Shown: one piece after another, positions 1 through 6,982 of the stretch
Layout: every line of letters starts with the position of its first letter
Numbering within the stretch: the first letter of the stretch is position 1
Source of the DNA: Methanoregula sp.
GTDB taxonomy: Archaea > Halobacteriota > Methanomicrobia > Methanomicrobiales > Methanospirillaceae
Reading direction: 5' to 3'
DNA length: 12,237 nucleotides
Assembly: GCA_030653335.1 (NCBI GenBank)
Contig: JAURZP010000550.1
Span: 1 to 12,237, forward strand
Notes under the pieces: model-generated
What the model was told of the DNA's origin: nothing
Databases searched by the model: none
The model's input: the letters and a program-made list of their open reading frames with translations, nothing else
Translations under genes and position numbers: made by a program

Positions 1-365
1 TTGAAGAATTCCTGATGAAAAACCCCGATATCATTCTCGTGAACGGGGGAGGCGGGATGGATTCCACTAAGAAAGACGTCATCCTTGAGGTGTTCATGAC
101 CAACCCGCAGTACGCATCCCTGTCAGCGGTCAAAAACAACCATGTTTATGCCGTCAATGCCGACATCATCAGTAGGCCTGGCCCGCGAATCGTGGACGCA
201 ACAGAGCAGGTCGCCCGGCTCATCCACCCGGAGTGTTTTAAGCAAGCCACCACAACCCCAGGTGCCACACCAACCACACCGGTCAAATCTCCGGCGCTCT
301 GTGCGGGAAGTGTGATCCTGCTCATCTCCCTGATCATGCTCCAGCGACAAGGAAGGAAGGATTGA
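1..365 (+). CDS. Partial: C-terminal end of an ABC-type cobalamin/iron-siderophore binding protein with membrane anchor
   Basis: The reading frame is open to the left edge (codons from base 3), so the start lies outside the window. The visible part contains the ending typical of TroA-fold class III substrate-binding proteins (BtuF/FepB-like): a strand that reads PDIILVNGG, a stretch NPQYASLSAVKNNHVYAVNADIISRPGPR, then a helix ending in VARLIHPE. A Thr/Pro-rich linker (TTTPGATPTTP) and one hydrophobic segment (about LCAGSVILLISLIML), followed by QRQGRKD, would anchor the protein to the outer face of the membrane, as is common in archaea. Such proteins hand corrinoids or ferric chelates to a BtuCD-like permease. 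The cbiA-like and cbiZ genes just downstream make a corrinoid ligand more likely than iron, but the ligand cannot be read from this fragment. Confidence 0.8.
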   Translation, partial: EEFLMKNPDIILVNGGGGMDSTKKDVILEVFMTNPQYASLSAVKNNHVYAVNADIISRPGPRIVDATEQVARLIHPECFKQATTTPGATPTTPVKSPALCAGSVILLISLIMLQRQGRKD

Positions 366-480
366 TGTACTCAGGACCAGGATGCTGGCAGGATAAAAAC
401 CGTCACCTCTCACCAGCGGGAACCAGAATGCGGGGAGGACTGGCTGGCACCAGAAGCACATCCGAGCCAGGGGGTCTTGT

Positions 481-1818
481 ATGCAGGTAACCATCCCCCG
501 TATCGTTATTGCGGGAACGCACAGCGGCTGCGGCAAGACCACGATCGCCAGCGGCCTGATGGCAGCCCTCACGGAGCGCGGGCTCCGGGTTCACCCGTTC
601 AAGACCGGCCCTGACTTTATCGATCCTACCCATCATTCCATTACCTGCGGCAGGATCTCCCGAAATCTCGATCCCTTCATGATGGGAGAGACCGGAGTCC
701 TGCGGACATTTGCCTCTGCATCCGGTGACGCGGATATCGCGGTCATTGAAGGGGCTATGGGACTTTTTGATGGAATTGATGGGACGGACATTGCCAGCAC
801 CGCCCATGTGGCGCGAATCCTCCGGGCGCCAGTTATCCTTGTCGTTGATGCATACGCATCTTCCCGTAGTGTCCACGCGGTGGTGCGGGGTTTTCAAAAC
901 TTCGATCCCCATATCAGGATTGCCGGCATCATTTTCAATCGGATCGCGACGGGGAAGCATCGTGAGATGATTGCAACAGAGGAATTTGTCCCAGCACTTG
1001 GGTGGATACCTCACCAGCGGGGATCAGAAATTAAGAGCCGTCACCTCGGTCTTGTGATGGCACACGAATCCGACGGGATGAGATCGTTTGGTCGCATTGT
1101 CCGGGATTCGTGTGACATCAGTGCGATTCTGGATGTGGCCCAAAGTGCCCCGTTGCTGGCAATTCCCCCAGCCCAAAAAACGCCCGACGTTAACAAACGG
1201 GCGGTCATCGGTGTCGCTCGTGATGAAGCATTCTGTTTTTACTACCAGGACAATCTCGACCGTCTCGTCCGGGCCGGGGCAGAGATCAAGTTTTTCTCAC
1301 CGATGCAAGATACCCTGCCTGAAGTAGACGCTCTCTATATTGGCGGGGGATACCCGGAACTGCATGCTAAAAAACTCGAAGACTCGCGATGCCGGCATGC
1401 CATTCACGACATGGCAGATAAGGGCATGCCGATTTATGGCGAATGCGGAGGGCTCATGTACCTGTGCAGATCGGTTTCAATTGATCGCAAGTTCCGGATG
1501 GCTGATGTGCTGCCCGCCCGCGTGGAGATGACAAAAACGATCGAAGCACTGGGATATGTAAAAGGCAGACATAATGGACGGCCCGGGCTCTGGTCGGGTA
1601 CTGCACTCATACGGGGACATGAGTTCCATTACTCCCGGGTGGCGTGCGATGCCGATGCACGGTTTGCGATCCGCCTTACCCTGGGGAAAGGGATAGAAAA
1701 CGGAAAAGACGGGCTCACCGAACAAAACACACTCGGGGCTTATACCCATGCATATTTCAGTGATACATTCTGCCGGCGATTTGTTGCTGCTGCAGAAAAC
1801 TTCCAGAGGAATCACTAA
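481..1818 (+). CDS. cbiA: Cobyrinate a,c-diamide synthase (CbiA), or the related Ni-sirohydrochlorin a,c-diamide synthase (CfbB)
   Basis: ATP- and glutamine-dependent amidotransferase of 445 aa, a usual length for the family. The N-terminal dethiobiotin-synthetase-like domain has the P-loop GTHSGCGKTT (residues 12-21), then KTGPDFIDPTHH and RNLDPFMMG, and later IEGAMGLFDG. The C-terminal glutamine amidotransferase domain has YIGGGYPELHA, the nucleophile Cys322 in GECGGLMYL, and His423 in GAYTHAYF. The enzyme amidates the a and c acetate side chains of cobyrinic acid. Its close relative CfbB does the same to Ni-sirohydrochlorin on the coenzyme F430 route, and methanogens need both reactions. 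The neighbours (a binding protein and cbiZ) favour the cobalamin role, and no other F430 genes are visible. The start at 481 is supported by the P-loop following at the normal distance. The gene lies 115 bases after the binding-protein gene and overlaps cbiZ by one base, so the pair is probably co-translated. Confidence 0.85.
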   Translation: MQVTIPRIVIAGTHSGCGKTTIASGLMAALTERGLRVHPFKTGPDFIDPTHHSITCGRISRNLDPFMMGETGVLRTFASASGDADIAVIEGAMGLFDGIDGTDIASTAHVARILRAPVILVVDAYASSRSVHAVVRGFQNFDPHIRIAGIIFNRIATGKHREMIATEEFVPALGWIPHQRGSEIKSRHLGLVMAHESDGMRSFGRIVRDSCDISAILDVAQSAPLLAIPPAQKTPDVNKRAVIGVARDEAFCFYYQDNLDRLVRAGAEIKFFSPMQDTLPEVDALYIGGGYPELHAKKLEDSRCRHAIHDMADKGMPIYGECGGLMYLCRSVSIDRKFRMADVLPARVEMTKTIEALGYVKGRHNGRPGLWSGTALIRGHEFHYSRVACDADARFAIRLTLGKGIENGKDGLTEQNTLGAYTHAYFSDTFCRRFVAAAENFQRNH

Positions 1819-1820
1819 TG
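1806..1820 (+). promoter_or_regulatory. Ribosome site and TAATG stop-start overlap between cbiA and cbiZ
   Basis: GAGGA at 1806-1810 lies 7 bases before the ATG at 1818. That ATG shares its first A with the TAA stop of the preceding gene (1816-1818). This fixes the cbiZ start and suggests translational coupling. Confidence 0.75.
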
Positions 1821-2942
1821 AATACTGATGAAATTACCCTGCCCCTGAAACAACTGGTCGGGCTCGCCAATGGAGAGATGGTTGAACATATGGACGATGC
1901 GGTTGCCATCCGGTTCCCAGGTCCGCGTAACGTGCTCTCCACATCGTGGATGAACGGGGGATACCGCAAGGACCTGGAAGCGATCTTCAACCACCAGATT
2001 TCCCTTGAAGCCTGCGATGTCTGTCATGCCGGCGACGGGAGCGTGCAGCAGTATCTCAATGGTGTTGCACGAAACCTAGGGCTTGACCCGGAAACCGCCA
2101 CCGGTCTTATCACCCGGGCAGAGATGAAGAACACGGCCATTGTCACAGAGTCGTGCCGGGATCTCAGGGTCACTGCGATCGTGACTGCCGGGATCGAGAA
2201 GAATGGTGGGAGGGCCGGTGACCCGGCATCGTACTACGAGAATGGCGACTCCGTTGAGCCGGTCGGCGGTACGATCAATACTATCCTCCTCATCAGTGCC
2301 GATCTTCCGGAGTATGCCATGACACGGGCGGTGATGACAGCGACCGAGGCGAAGGCTGCGGCCCTCCAGCAGCTGATGGCCCGTAGCATCTACTCGACCG
2401 GTATCGCCACCGGGTCCGGAACGGACATGATCATCATTGTTACGGATCCCGGTTCATCCCAGCATCTTTCAAATGCCGGCAAGCATTCCAAACTCGGGGA
2501 GCTGATCGGGAGGACCGTAATGCAGGCAACACACGCCGCACTGGAGATGGAGACCGGCCTGTCCCCCGCTTCGCAACGCGATGTACTGGTGCGGTTGTCC
2601 CGGTTCGGGGTGACAGAAGAAGATATCTGGAAAACCGCCATCCAGGCAGGTTCCATAGACCTCACCGTAATGGAAGAGCGGGAGAGGTTCCTGCAATACC
2701 TGAGAATATGGGCGCGGGAACCGGGATCAGTTGCATGTGTAACAGCAGCACTCCATGTTGTGGATGAAGCCGGATGGGGATTGCTTCCACATGATGCTGC
2801 ACGGGACGCAATCATCCGTATACTGCATGACGGGGTGAGAAATATTCCAGCGGTGGGAGACCCGCCAATACGGTGCGTCATCACCATGCTCACATCGGGC
2901 TGCCTCATGACTTACCCCAACAACCCCCATCATTTTTATTAA
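1818..2942 (+). CDS. cbiZ: Adenosylcobinamide amidohydrolase CbiZ
   Basis: 374-aa protein with CbiZ family features: NVLSTSWMNGGYR near residue 40, TAIVTAGIEKNGGRAGDPASYYE around 120, the GTINTILLISADLPEYAMTRAVMTATEAKAAALQ helix-strand block around 155-190, and STGIATGSGTDMIIIV around 200. CbiZ removes the aminopropanol arm from adenosylcobinamide to give adenosylcobyric acid, which re-enters synthesis through CbiB. In archaea this is the salvage route for imported incomplete corrinoids. The roughly 100 residues after the conserved core (from about 275) are less familiar and include HVVDEAGWGLLPHDAARDAIIRI. The very C-terminus (LTSGCLMTYPNNPHHFY) runs up to a degraded region and may have been altered, but I cannot show that. 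The start is set by the overlap with cbiA and a good ribosome site. Confidence 0.9.
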   Translation: MNTDEITLPLKQLVGLANGEMVEHMDDAVAIRFPGPRNVLSTSWMNGGYRKDLEAIFNHQISLEACDVCHAGDGSVQQYLNGVARNLGLDPETATGLITRAEMKNTAIVTESCRDLRVTAIVTAGIEKNGGRAGDPASYYENGDSVEPVGGTINTILLISADLPEYAMTRAVMTATEAKAAALQQLMARSIYSTGIATGSGTDMIIIVTDPGSSQHLSNAGKHSKLGELIGRTVMQATHAALEMETGLSPASQRDVLVRLSRFGVTEEDIWKTAIQAGSIDLTVMEERERFLQYLRIWAREPGSVACVTAALHVVDEAGWGLLPHDAARDAIIRILHDGVRNIPAVGDPPIRCVITMLTSGCLMTYPNNPHHFY

Positions 2943-2977
2943 TCCGGACATCTCCAGAGAATCATGAGGACCGCCAC

Positions 2978-3093
2978 ATGAAATGCATCAATTTCGATTG
3001 CCTGATCACGTTTATCCATTGCCGGTCACCGGGTTTGTGGTGTATCTTGACCTGCCATCTGGAGGGGGAAGAGGGAACAACTTGGCAAACTAA
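2978..3093 (+). pseudogene. Remnant of a DUF4405-type small membrane protein gene
   Basis: This stretch is a decayed copy of the intact DUF4405 gene at 5387. Both begin with ATGAGGA plus a short spacer and ACATGAA. They then share the 14-base block TGCCTGATCACGTT (2999-3012 and 5426-5439), TCACCGGG (3026-3033 and 5454-5461), and codons for PSGGGRGN (3055-3078). Compared with the intact gene, the remnant lacks about 18 bases near the start and one base between the two blocks. The start codon and the PSGGGRGN part are therefore in different frames, and the restored frame stops at 3091-3093. Weaker similarity may continue to about 3155. It codes for nothing functional as it stands. The ATG frame itself would give a 45-residue product ending at 3115. 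Confidence 0.8.
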
Positions 3094-3189
3094 CGATAAT
3101 GGGAATATACCGTAGGGTAGTTCTAAAAAAGGCGCGTATCGTTTTACTTTTCACTTAGGAATTTTTCGCAGGTTTCTGCATCACCCGGC

Positions 3190-3260
3190 TTTTTTTTTTC
3201 GCGCGCTTAAGGAACATCCACAACAGATCTGTCCAGGACTTCCTGCAAAACTTTTTTTTT
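3190..3260 (+). terminator. Two T-tracts, probable archaeal terminator region after the corrinoid operon and relic
   Basis: Runs of ten T (3190-3199) and nine T (3252-3260) on the coding strand. T-tracts without a strong hairpin are the usual intrinsic termination signal in archaea. Confidence 0.5.
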
Positions 3261-3268
3261 AAATTTTT

Positions 3269-3332
3269 CCTGTTGAACGAGCCTTATTTTAAATTCTGAA
3301 CGAACAGGTACGATCAATTAAAAACCTGAACG
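3269..3332. repeat. TGAACG triple direct repeat with a CCTGTT/AACAGG inverted pair
   Basis: TGAACG occurs at 3274-3279, 3297-3302 and 3327-3332. The first two copies lie within an inverted pair, CCTGTT (3269-3274) and AACAGG (3303-3308). The cluster is about 100-160 bases upstream of the DUF5667 start and could be an operator, but chance is not excluded. Confidence 0.35.
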
Positions 3333-3432
3333 CTCACAAACCCTCTGGCTTTTTATGGATTTTCACCATGCTTAATTTCCCAAGGATTCAACAAGGAACT
3401 AACGGCAACAGCCGAAAAATCGGAGAGACAAT

Positions 3433-4308
3433 ATGCAAAACAGGATCATGATGCTTTCAGGGTTGGTAGTGCTTGCATTGCTCTGCACAACGGGAATTGC
3501 AGGAGCACAGGCAGACTTACAGACTATCATACCGGATAATAGTATGCCCGCAGGCTTATCAGTTCAGGAAAATATCATAGGGGCCGACAATGCACTCTAT
3601 GGTCTGAAGATTGCAATGGAAGACCTTGATGAGTCATTCACGTTCAACCAGACTGAAAGACTGGAGAAAAGAATGAATCATGCAAATCTTCGCCTTGCTG
3701 AGGTACAACGGCAACTGGAAACCAACAGGACACAGTATGCCGGGCGGGCGCTTGAACTTTACCAGCAGAAACTCAATCTTACAAAAAACTCGCTGGCTGA
3801 TATTCCATCCAATGCAACCGGTCTGTTACATGCACAGGAGATGACAGCAAAACATGAACAGGTACTTGCCAGACTCATGCTCTCTCACCCGAACAATAAC
3901 GGACTTGTCCGGGCTCATGATAACAGTCTTATGCTCGGGCAGAAGTTTGAAGAAAAGAACGCAATAAGGCTGGGGCGTACATCCGGACGGGGCAATGTAA
4001 CACCTCCGGGAGCCTATAGAGAGGAAGTCCAGGAACAGAACCGTGCGGGCAATGGAAATGGAAATAGCGGGCTTAACCAGACTGAAGAGCAGGTTCGAAA
4101 CGGGCAGCGGGAGAAAGCGCAGGGAAATAAGAATACATCTCCCGGTCCGGCAATAATAACCACGCAACCTGCCAAAACAAGCCCGGCACCGACAGTGACT
4201 GGCCAGGCCCGGAATAACCAGGGTGGATCAGATAACCAGGGAAACAATAATGGGAACGGAAATGGAAATGCAGATGTTGGCAATCAGGGAAAATCAAAGG
4301 GCAGGTAA
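3433..4308 (+). CDS. Secreted DUF5667-type protein with Asn/Gly-rich C-terminal tail
   Basis: 291 aa. Residues 1-25 form a signal peptide (basic start, hydrophobic core LSGLVVLALL, likely cleavage after AGA). The next part, about residues 45-155, matches the DUF5667 pattern: ADNALYGLKIAMEDLDESFTF, then a long charged helical region with RLEKRMNHANLRLAEVQRQLETNR and further helices, probably a helical hairpin or coiled coil outside the cell. From about residue 185 the protein becomes low-complexity, rich in Asn, Gly, Gln and Pro, with repeated GNGNGN units. Such a tail is likely unstructured and may span or bind the cell surface layer. The function of DUF5667 is not known. A ribosome site GGAGA sits 6 bases before the ATG. 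The next gene, a membrane-anchored regulator, begins about 100 bases downstream. Confidence 0.75.
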   Translation: MQNRIMMLSGLVVLALLCTTGIAGAQADLQTIIPDNSMPAGLSVQENIIGADNALYGLKIAMEDLDESFTFNQTERLEKRMNHANLRLAEVQRQLETNRTQYAGRALELYQQKLNLTKNSLADIPSNATGLLHAQEMTAKHEQVLARLMLSHPNNNGLVRAHDNSLMLGQKFEEKNAIRLGRTSGRGNVTPPGAYREEVQEQNRAGNGNGNSGLNQTEEQVRNGQREKAQGNKNTSPGPAIITTQPAKTSPAPTVTGQARNNQGGSDNQGNNNGNGNGNADVGNQGKSKGR

Positions 4309-4371
4309 TTACTGCAACCGGAATTCCGCTGGAACACACGGCAATGCTGGTGATTACAGTAATTTCTTTTT
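4307..4371 (+). terminator. Long-loop inverted repeat followed by T-tract
   Basis: AATTACTG (4307-4314, overlapping the stop codon of the preceding gene) is the exact reverse complement of CAGTAATT (4357-4364), which is followed by TCTTTTT. This may be a terminator. The 42-base loop makes a simple hairpin less certain, and the T-tract also borders a possible TATA box for the next gene. Confidence 0.35.
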
Positions 4372-4404
4372 ATACCCGGGCATGTTAGTGATACATGAAG
4401 GTGA
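4367..4404 (+). promoter_or_regulatory. Candidate TATA box and ribosome site for the membrane-bound regulator gene
   Basis: TTTTTATAC at 4367-4375 could act as a TATA box, with transcription starting near 4395-4400. AGGTGA at 4399-4404 is a good archaeal ribosome site 6 bases before the ATG at 4411. Confidence 0.4.
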
Positions 4405-4410
4405 CCCGTT

Positions 4411-5331
4411 ATGCTGGTAGCGAGGTACAGGTGTATTATAATCGTACTGCTAATCCTGCTGGGTTTCCCGGTGGGTGTCATTGCAGTCGATCCATCCTAT
4501 TCCATCACCTATACAATCGATGTTCATGAAGATGGGTCAGCAGTCTGGCATGTGGAGTACCGGACCCTTCTTGCAACAGAAGCTGACAGGACTGCATTTG
4601 ATAACTATTCTCAAAACCTGCAACCGGTCTATCTCCCCCAGTTCCAGGATTTAATGAAGCGATCCGCAGCACAGGCAACAATTGCCACTGCCCGTCCCAT
4701 AAAAACCAGTAATTTTTCCGGAGATTCAGCGATTCAGACATCCCCAACCGGTACATACGGCGTTATTTTTTACTCGTGTACATGGAATGGCTTTGCCCGG
4801 CCAGGATCTGACATAAACATCGGCGATGTGTTTGTTGGCGGTCTCTATCTTGAAAAAGATAATACACTTGTTGTACGGTATCCTGACAGTTACACCGTAA
4901 AGAGCATTGAACCATCGCCCGATCAGGTACGCAACGGGCTCATATGGTATGGCCAACGTTCATTTGGGGCCGGTGAGCCCCGGATAATCCTTGAAAAACA
5001 AACCTTTCCACTGACGTGGGTTGTTCCGGGTCTTGGGATAATTATCCTTGTTCTGGCAGGTTTTGGATTACTCCTTGTAATAAGGCAACGCAAAAAAACA
5101 AATGCGCCGGAAGAACCTGTCGCAGTCCTGTCCGAAGGGGAGATCAGAACACTTGAAGAACGGATTATCAAGCTGCTTACCGATAATGGGGGAGAACTTT
5201 ACCAGTCAGAGATCGTCAGGAAACTTAGTCTTCCCAAATCGACTGTGGGCGTTGCGCTCAACGACCTCCATGATAAAGGGACAATACAGAAAGTCAGGAA
5301 AGGCAGGGAAAATCTCATCCGGCTTGTCTGA
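4411..5331 (+). CDS. Membrane-anchored winged-helix regulator with an extracytoplasmic N-terminal domain
   Basis: 306 aa. Residues 1-25 are a signal peptide or signal anchor (CIIIVLLILLGFPVGVIA). An outside beta-rich domain of about 175 residues follows, starting SITYTIDVHEDGSAVWHVEY. A transmembrane helix spans about residues 203-224 (VVPGLGIIILVLAGFGLLLVI) and is followed by the stop-transfer sequence RQRKK, which puts the C-terminus in the cytoplasm. Residues about 240-306 form a MarR/IclR-like winged helix: LEERIIKLLTDNGGELYQSEIVRKLSLPKSTVGVALNDLHDKGTIQKVRKGRENLIRLV, with SEIVRKL and STVGVALNDL as the likely helix-turn-helix. This layout, common in archaea, suggests a one-component system that senses something outside and acts on DNA inside. 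The adjacent secreted DUF5667 protein could be its partner or target. The ligand and regulon are unknown. Confidence 0.8.
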   Translation: MLVARYRCIIIVLLILLGFPVGVIAVDPSYSITYTIDVHEDGSAVWHVEYRTLLATEADRTAFDNYSQNLQPVYLPQFQDLMKRSAAQATIATARPIKTSNFSGDSAIQTSPTGTYGVIFYSCTWNGFARPGSDINIGDVFVGGLYLEKDNTLVVRYPDSYTVKSIEPSPDQVRNGLIWYGQRSFGAGEPRIILEKQTFPLTWVVPGLGIIILVLAGFGLLLVIRQRKKTNAPEEPVAVLSEGEIRTLEERIIKLLTDNGGELYQSEIVRKLSLPKSTVGVALNDLHDKGTIQKVRKGRENLIRLV

Positions 5332-5386
5332 AGAGTGTTATTCGAGTGGATGAAATATACCATCACATGAGTATGAGGAACCTGAC

Positions 5387-5683
5387 ATGAAACGCGTCAC
5401 CATCAACACAATCGTCGATATCGGCTGCCTGATCACGTTCATCCCGTCGCTTATCACCGGGCTGGTGCTGTACCTTGTGCTTCCATCGGGAGGGGGTAGA
5501 GGAAACAGCTGGTCACTGTATCTTGGCATCACCCGCAACAAGTGGGTCACGATGCATGACTATACGAGCTTTGCCTTTACCGCACTGCTCATCATCCACC
5601 TGCTCCTGCACTGGAAGTTTTTCCGGCATGCCGGCAGGAATCTTATGGCGGGCGGGAAAGAACCTGACGATTGTAAAACTTGA
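5387..5683 (+). CDS. Small DUF4405 membrane protein, cytochrome b561-like
   Basis: 98 aa with two predicted transmembrane helices, about residues 9-32 (IVDIGCLITFIPSLITGLVLYLVL) and 61-79 (SFAFTALLIIHLLLHWKFF). The loop holds PSGGGRGNSW and LGITRNKWVTMHDYT. His57 (in MHDY), His71 and His75 (in IIHLLLHW) sit where DUF4405 proteins are thought to bind haem, so this may be a small b-type cytochrome or a membrane partner in electron transfer. That role is inferred from the family. The ribosome site GAGGA (5375-5379) is 7 bases before the ATG. The gene follows the regulator gene by 55 bases and converges on the minus-strand metallo-hydrolase gene. A degraded relative lies at 2978. Confidence 0.8.
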   Translation: MKRVTINTIVDIGCLITFIPSLITGLVLYLVLPSGGGRGNSWSLYLGITRNKWVTMHDYTSFAFTALLIIHLLLHWKFFRHAGRNLMAGGKEPDDCKT

Positions 5684-5716
5684 ATATTTACCCTTATTCT
5701 TCGGATTTCACTGTCA

Positions 5717-6568
5717 TTACCATGCAATCTTCATTCCAACACCCACTTCCTGCAGGGGACAATAGCCTGCAAGGGCAAGTTTAGCCGGAAGTGACGTGCA
5801 GTGGCAGGCATGCAGGGCATTGAGATGAAGACGGTTTAGGTATTTCCCTGTTTTTGCAAGCCGTTTTGGAGCCGGTGATAAAAGGTGCAGCCCGCCGATG
5901 ATATCGGCAACCCGCCGTTCCCCGCAGACCTCCCTCGCGTATTCCGTGATGTTACAGATTCCCGCGTGCGAGCACCCGGTGATGATGACAAGACCTTCTT
6001 TTGAGCGGAACGCGAGAGCCGAATCGTCGGCAAGGTTATCCGGTTCAATGGTCCCAGCCGGGGTGTGAATCATCCGTTTGTCGGAATCTCCCTGCTCAAA
6101 GGCAAACCTCCGTGGGATCTCCCCAAGAAAGACAAGATCATCGGTAATCCAGACAGGTTTTGCAGACATGTTTGCCGTGAACTGCCGGCAGATCTCCTCC
6201 TCGCTGATTGCTGATCCGTTTTTCCTGCCATCTTTTTCTTTGGGCCAGAAGCAGCGGGGGTGGGCAATGAGGTGAGGCACACGGGACCGAATGCCCTCCG
6301 ATATTGCACCGGTAAGGTGACGGGCGAGGGCGGGCAGTCCTCCGGTGTGATCGATATGCCCGTGCGAAAGGATGAGAAAGTCCAGGTCCCGCAGGCTGAT
6401 TTTCATCTTTTCTGCATTTGTGAGGAACATCCCTGACAAGCCGGTATCAAACAGGCACTTCTTTTCAGCAGTTTCTATGAAAAACGAGAGCCCGGCCTCG
6501 GCACAGAAATTATCGTCCGTGAGCAAGGTATTGTCGATAAGGACCGTGAGGGTGAGGCGGGGCGTCAT
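5717..6568 (-). CDS. Metallo-beta-lactamase-fold hydrolase, COG1237 type (dihydropterin ribofuranosylaminobenzene phosphate synthase-like)
   Basis: 283 aa with the full ligand set of this subfamily: SHGHIDHTGG (His69, His71, Asp73, His74), TGCSHAGICN (His201), GGLHL (His228) and ACHCTS (His256). The GCSH and GGLHL motifs separate it from glyoxalases and RNases and place it with COG1237. In Methanocaldococcus a member is linked to the step that joins the pterin and ribofuranosylaminobenzene phosphate in methanopterin synthesis. Many members are annotated this way without proof, so the substrate is uncertain. It has no signal peptide and should be cytoplasmic. It is transcribed alone, convergent with the DUF4405 gene and divergent from the Cys/His-rich gene. 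No strong ribosome site precedes the start, so a short leader is possible. CTTTTTATC on the minus strand (around 6630) could be its TATA element. Confidence 0.8.
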   Translation of the reverse strand: MTPRLTLTVLIDNTLLTDDNFCAEAGLSFFIETAEKKCLFDTGLSGMFLTNAEKMKISLRDLDFLILSHGHIDHTGGLPALARHLTGAISEGIRSRVPHLIAHPRCFWPKEKDGRKNGSAISEEEICRQFTANMSAKPVWITDDLVFLGEIPRRFAFEQGDSDKRMIHTPAGTIEPDNLADDSALAFRSKEGLVIITGCSHAGICNITEYAREVCGERRVADIIGGLHLLSPAPKRLAKTGKYLNRLHLNALHACHCTSLPAKLALAGYCPLQEVGVGMKIAW

Positions 6569-6674
6569 ACCAAGAATATCGTTCAGGAAAAGGGATGAGC
6601 CTTTTCTTTTTTGCCATGAGAAGGTGAGCCCGATAAAAAGCCCCCGTAAATCCGCACGTTGTCAGCGTGCAATG

Positions 6675-6735
6675 GTTTAAATTAATTATGCGCATATGTG
6701 TAATTATAGCACGGAAAATCCGTACCCATGGTGAC
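6675..6735 (+). promoter_or_regulatory. TATA box and ribosome site for the Cys/His-rich protein gene
   Basis: GTTTAAATTAATT around 6674-6686 is a good archaeal TATA region, predicting a start of transcription near 6705-6712. GGTGA (6730-6734) lies 4 bases before the ATG at 6739 and supports that ATG over the upstream in-frame GTG at 6667, which would sit before the TATA box. Confidence 0.5.
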
Positions 6736-6738
6736 ACA

Positions 6739-6975
6739 ATGCCAGAACCAACTACACACAAAATCAACAAGAACAAGCCAGCAGTATCCACTGAAACAAA
6801 CAGCACCGGGCACACCTGCGCATGCGGGGAGGTCCACGAGCACCATGAAGAGGGCATAAGCCACAGGGATGAATGCACGTCCCCCCTGAAATTTAACGAT
6901 TCCTGCTGCTGCGGGTCCGGCGAGGCCGGAAAAGAAGCACGCCACCGTTGCGGGCACGGACCGCGCTGTCATTAA
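6739..6975 (+). CDS. Small Cys/His-rich, probably metal-binding protein
   Basis: 78 aa, not a family I recognise. By count it has eight Cys and about nine His, grouped as HTCACGEVHEHHEE, HRDEC, DSCCCGSG and the ending HRCGHGPRCH. The first 25 residues are polar and Lys/Thr-rich. With no membrane segment and clustered soft-metal ligands, it may bind zinc, copper, nickel or an Fe-S cluster, or act as a metal store or chaperone. I chose the ATG at 6739 because it has the GGTGA ribosome site and lies at a proper distance from the TATA region. It opens a + strand series that leads to DUF134, AtwA and Mrp genes, so a role in metal or Fe-S handling would fit, but that is inference from position. Confidence 0.65.
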   Translation: MPEPTTHKINKNKPAVSTETNSTGHTCACGEVHEHHEEGISHRDECTSPLKFNDSCCCGSGEAGKEARHRCGHGPRCH

Positions 6976-6982
6976 CCATCAT

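Larger units (their letters stand above)
2943..3432. other. 490-base region with no intact gene
   Basis: Contents in order: the DUF4405 relic (2978-3093, perhaps to 3155); two long T-tracts on the + strand (ten T at 3190-3199, nine T at 3252-3260) that could end transcription from the corrinoid operon; three TGAACG repeats (3274, 3297, 3327); and the leader of the DUF5667 gene. A possible TATA element (CTTAATTT, 3371-3378) and a GGAGA ribosome site (3422-3426) precede the next start codon. I see no RNA gene here. Confidence 0.6.

Noticed and set aside
365..490. A 41-codon frame whose ATG overlaps the stop of the binding-protein gene and which runs into the start of cbiA
   Set aside because: The product (beginning MYSGPGCWQD, rich in Gly, Arg and Ser) has no recognisable feature, it overlaps the cbiA start, and no ribosome site is specific to it. 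Treated as spacer.
399..1047. Similar phrases CTCACCAGCGGG-x-x-CAGAA and CCGTCACCTC in the spacer before cbiA (around 399-428) and inside cbiA (around 1010-1047)
   Set aside because: The matches are short, in swapped order, and one copy is inside well-conserved coding sequence. Chance is the simpler explanation.
3116..3432. Possible structured RNA or riboswitch in the gap before the DUF5667 gene, or a cobalamin riboswitch near the corrinoid genes
   Set aside because: No conserved riboswitch core or strong multi-stem folding is visible. T-tracts and short repeats explain most of the sequence.
6667..6738. Upstream in-frame GTG start for the Cys/His-rich protein, adding 24 residues
   Set aside because: The added part would cross the likely TATA box and has no ribosome site, whereas the ATG at 6739 has GGTGA just before it.
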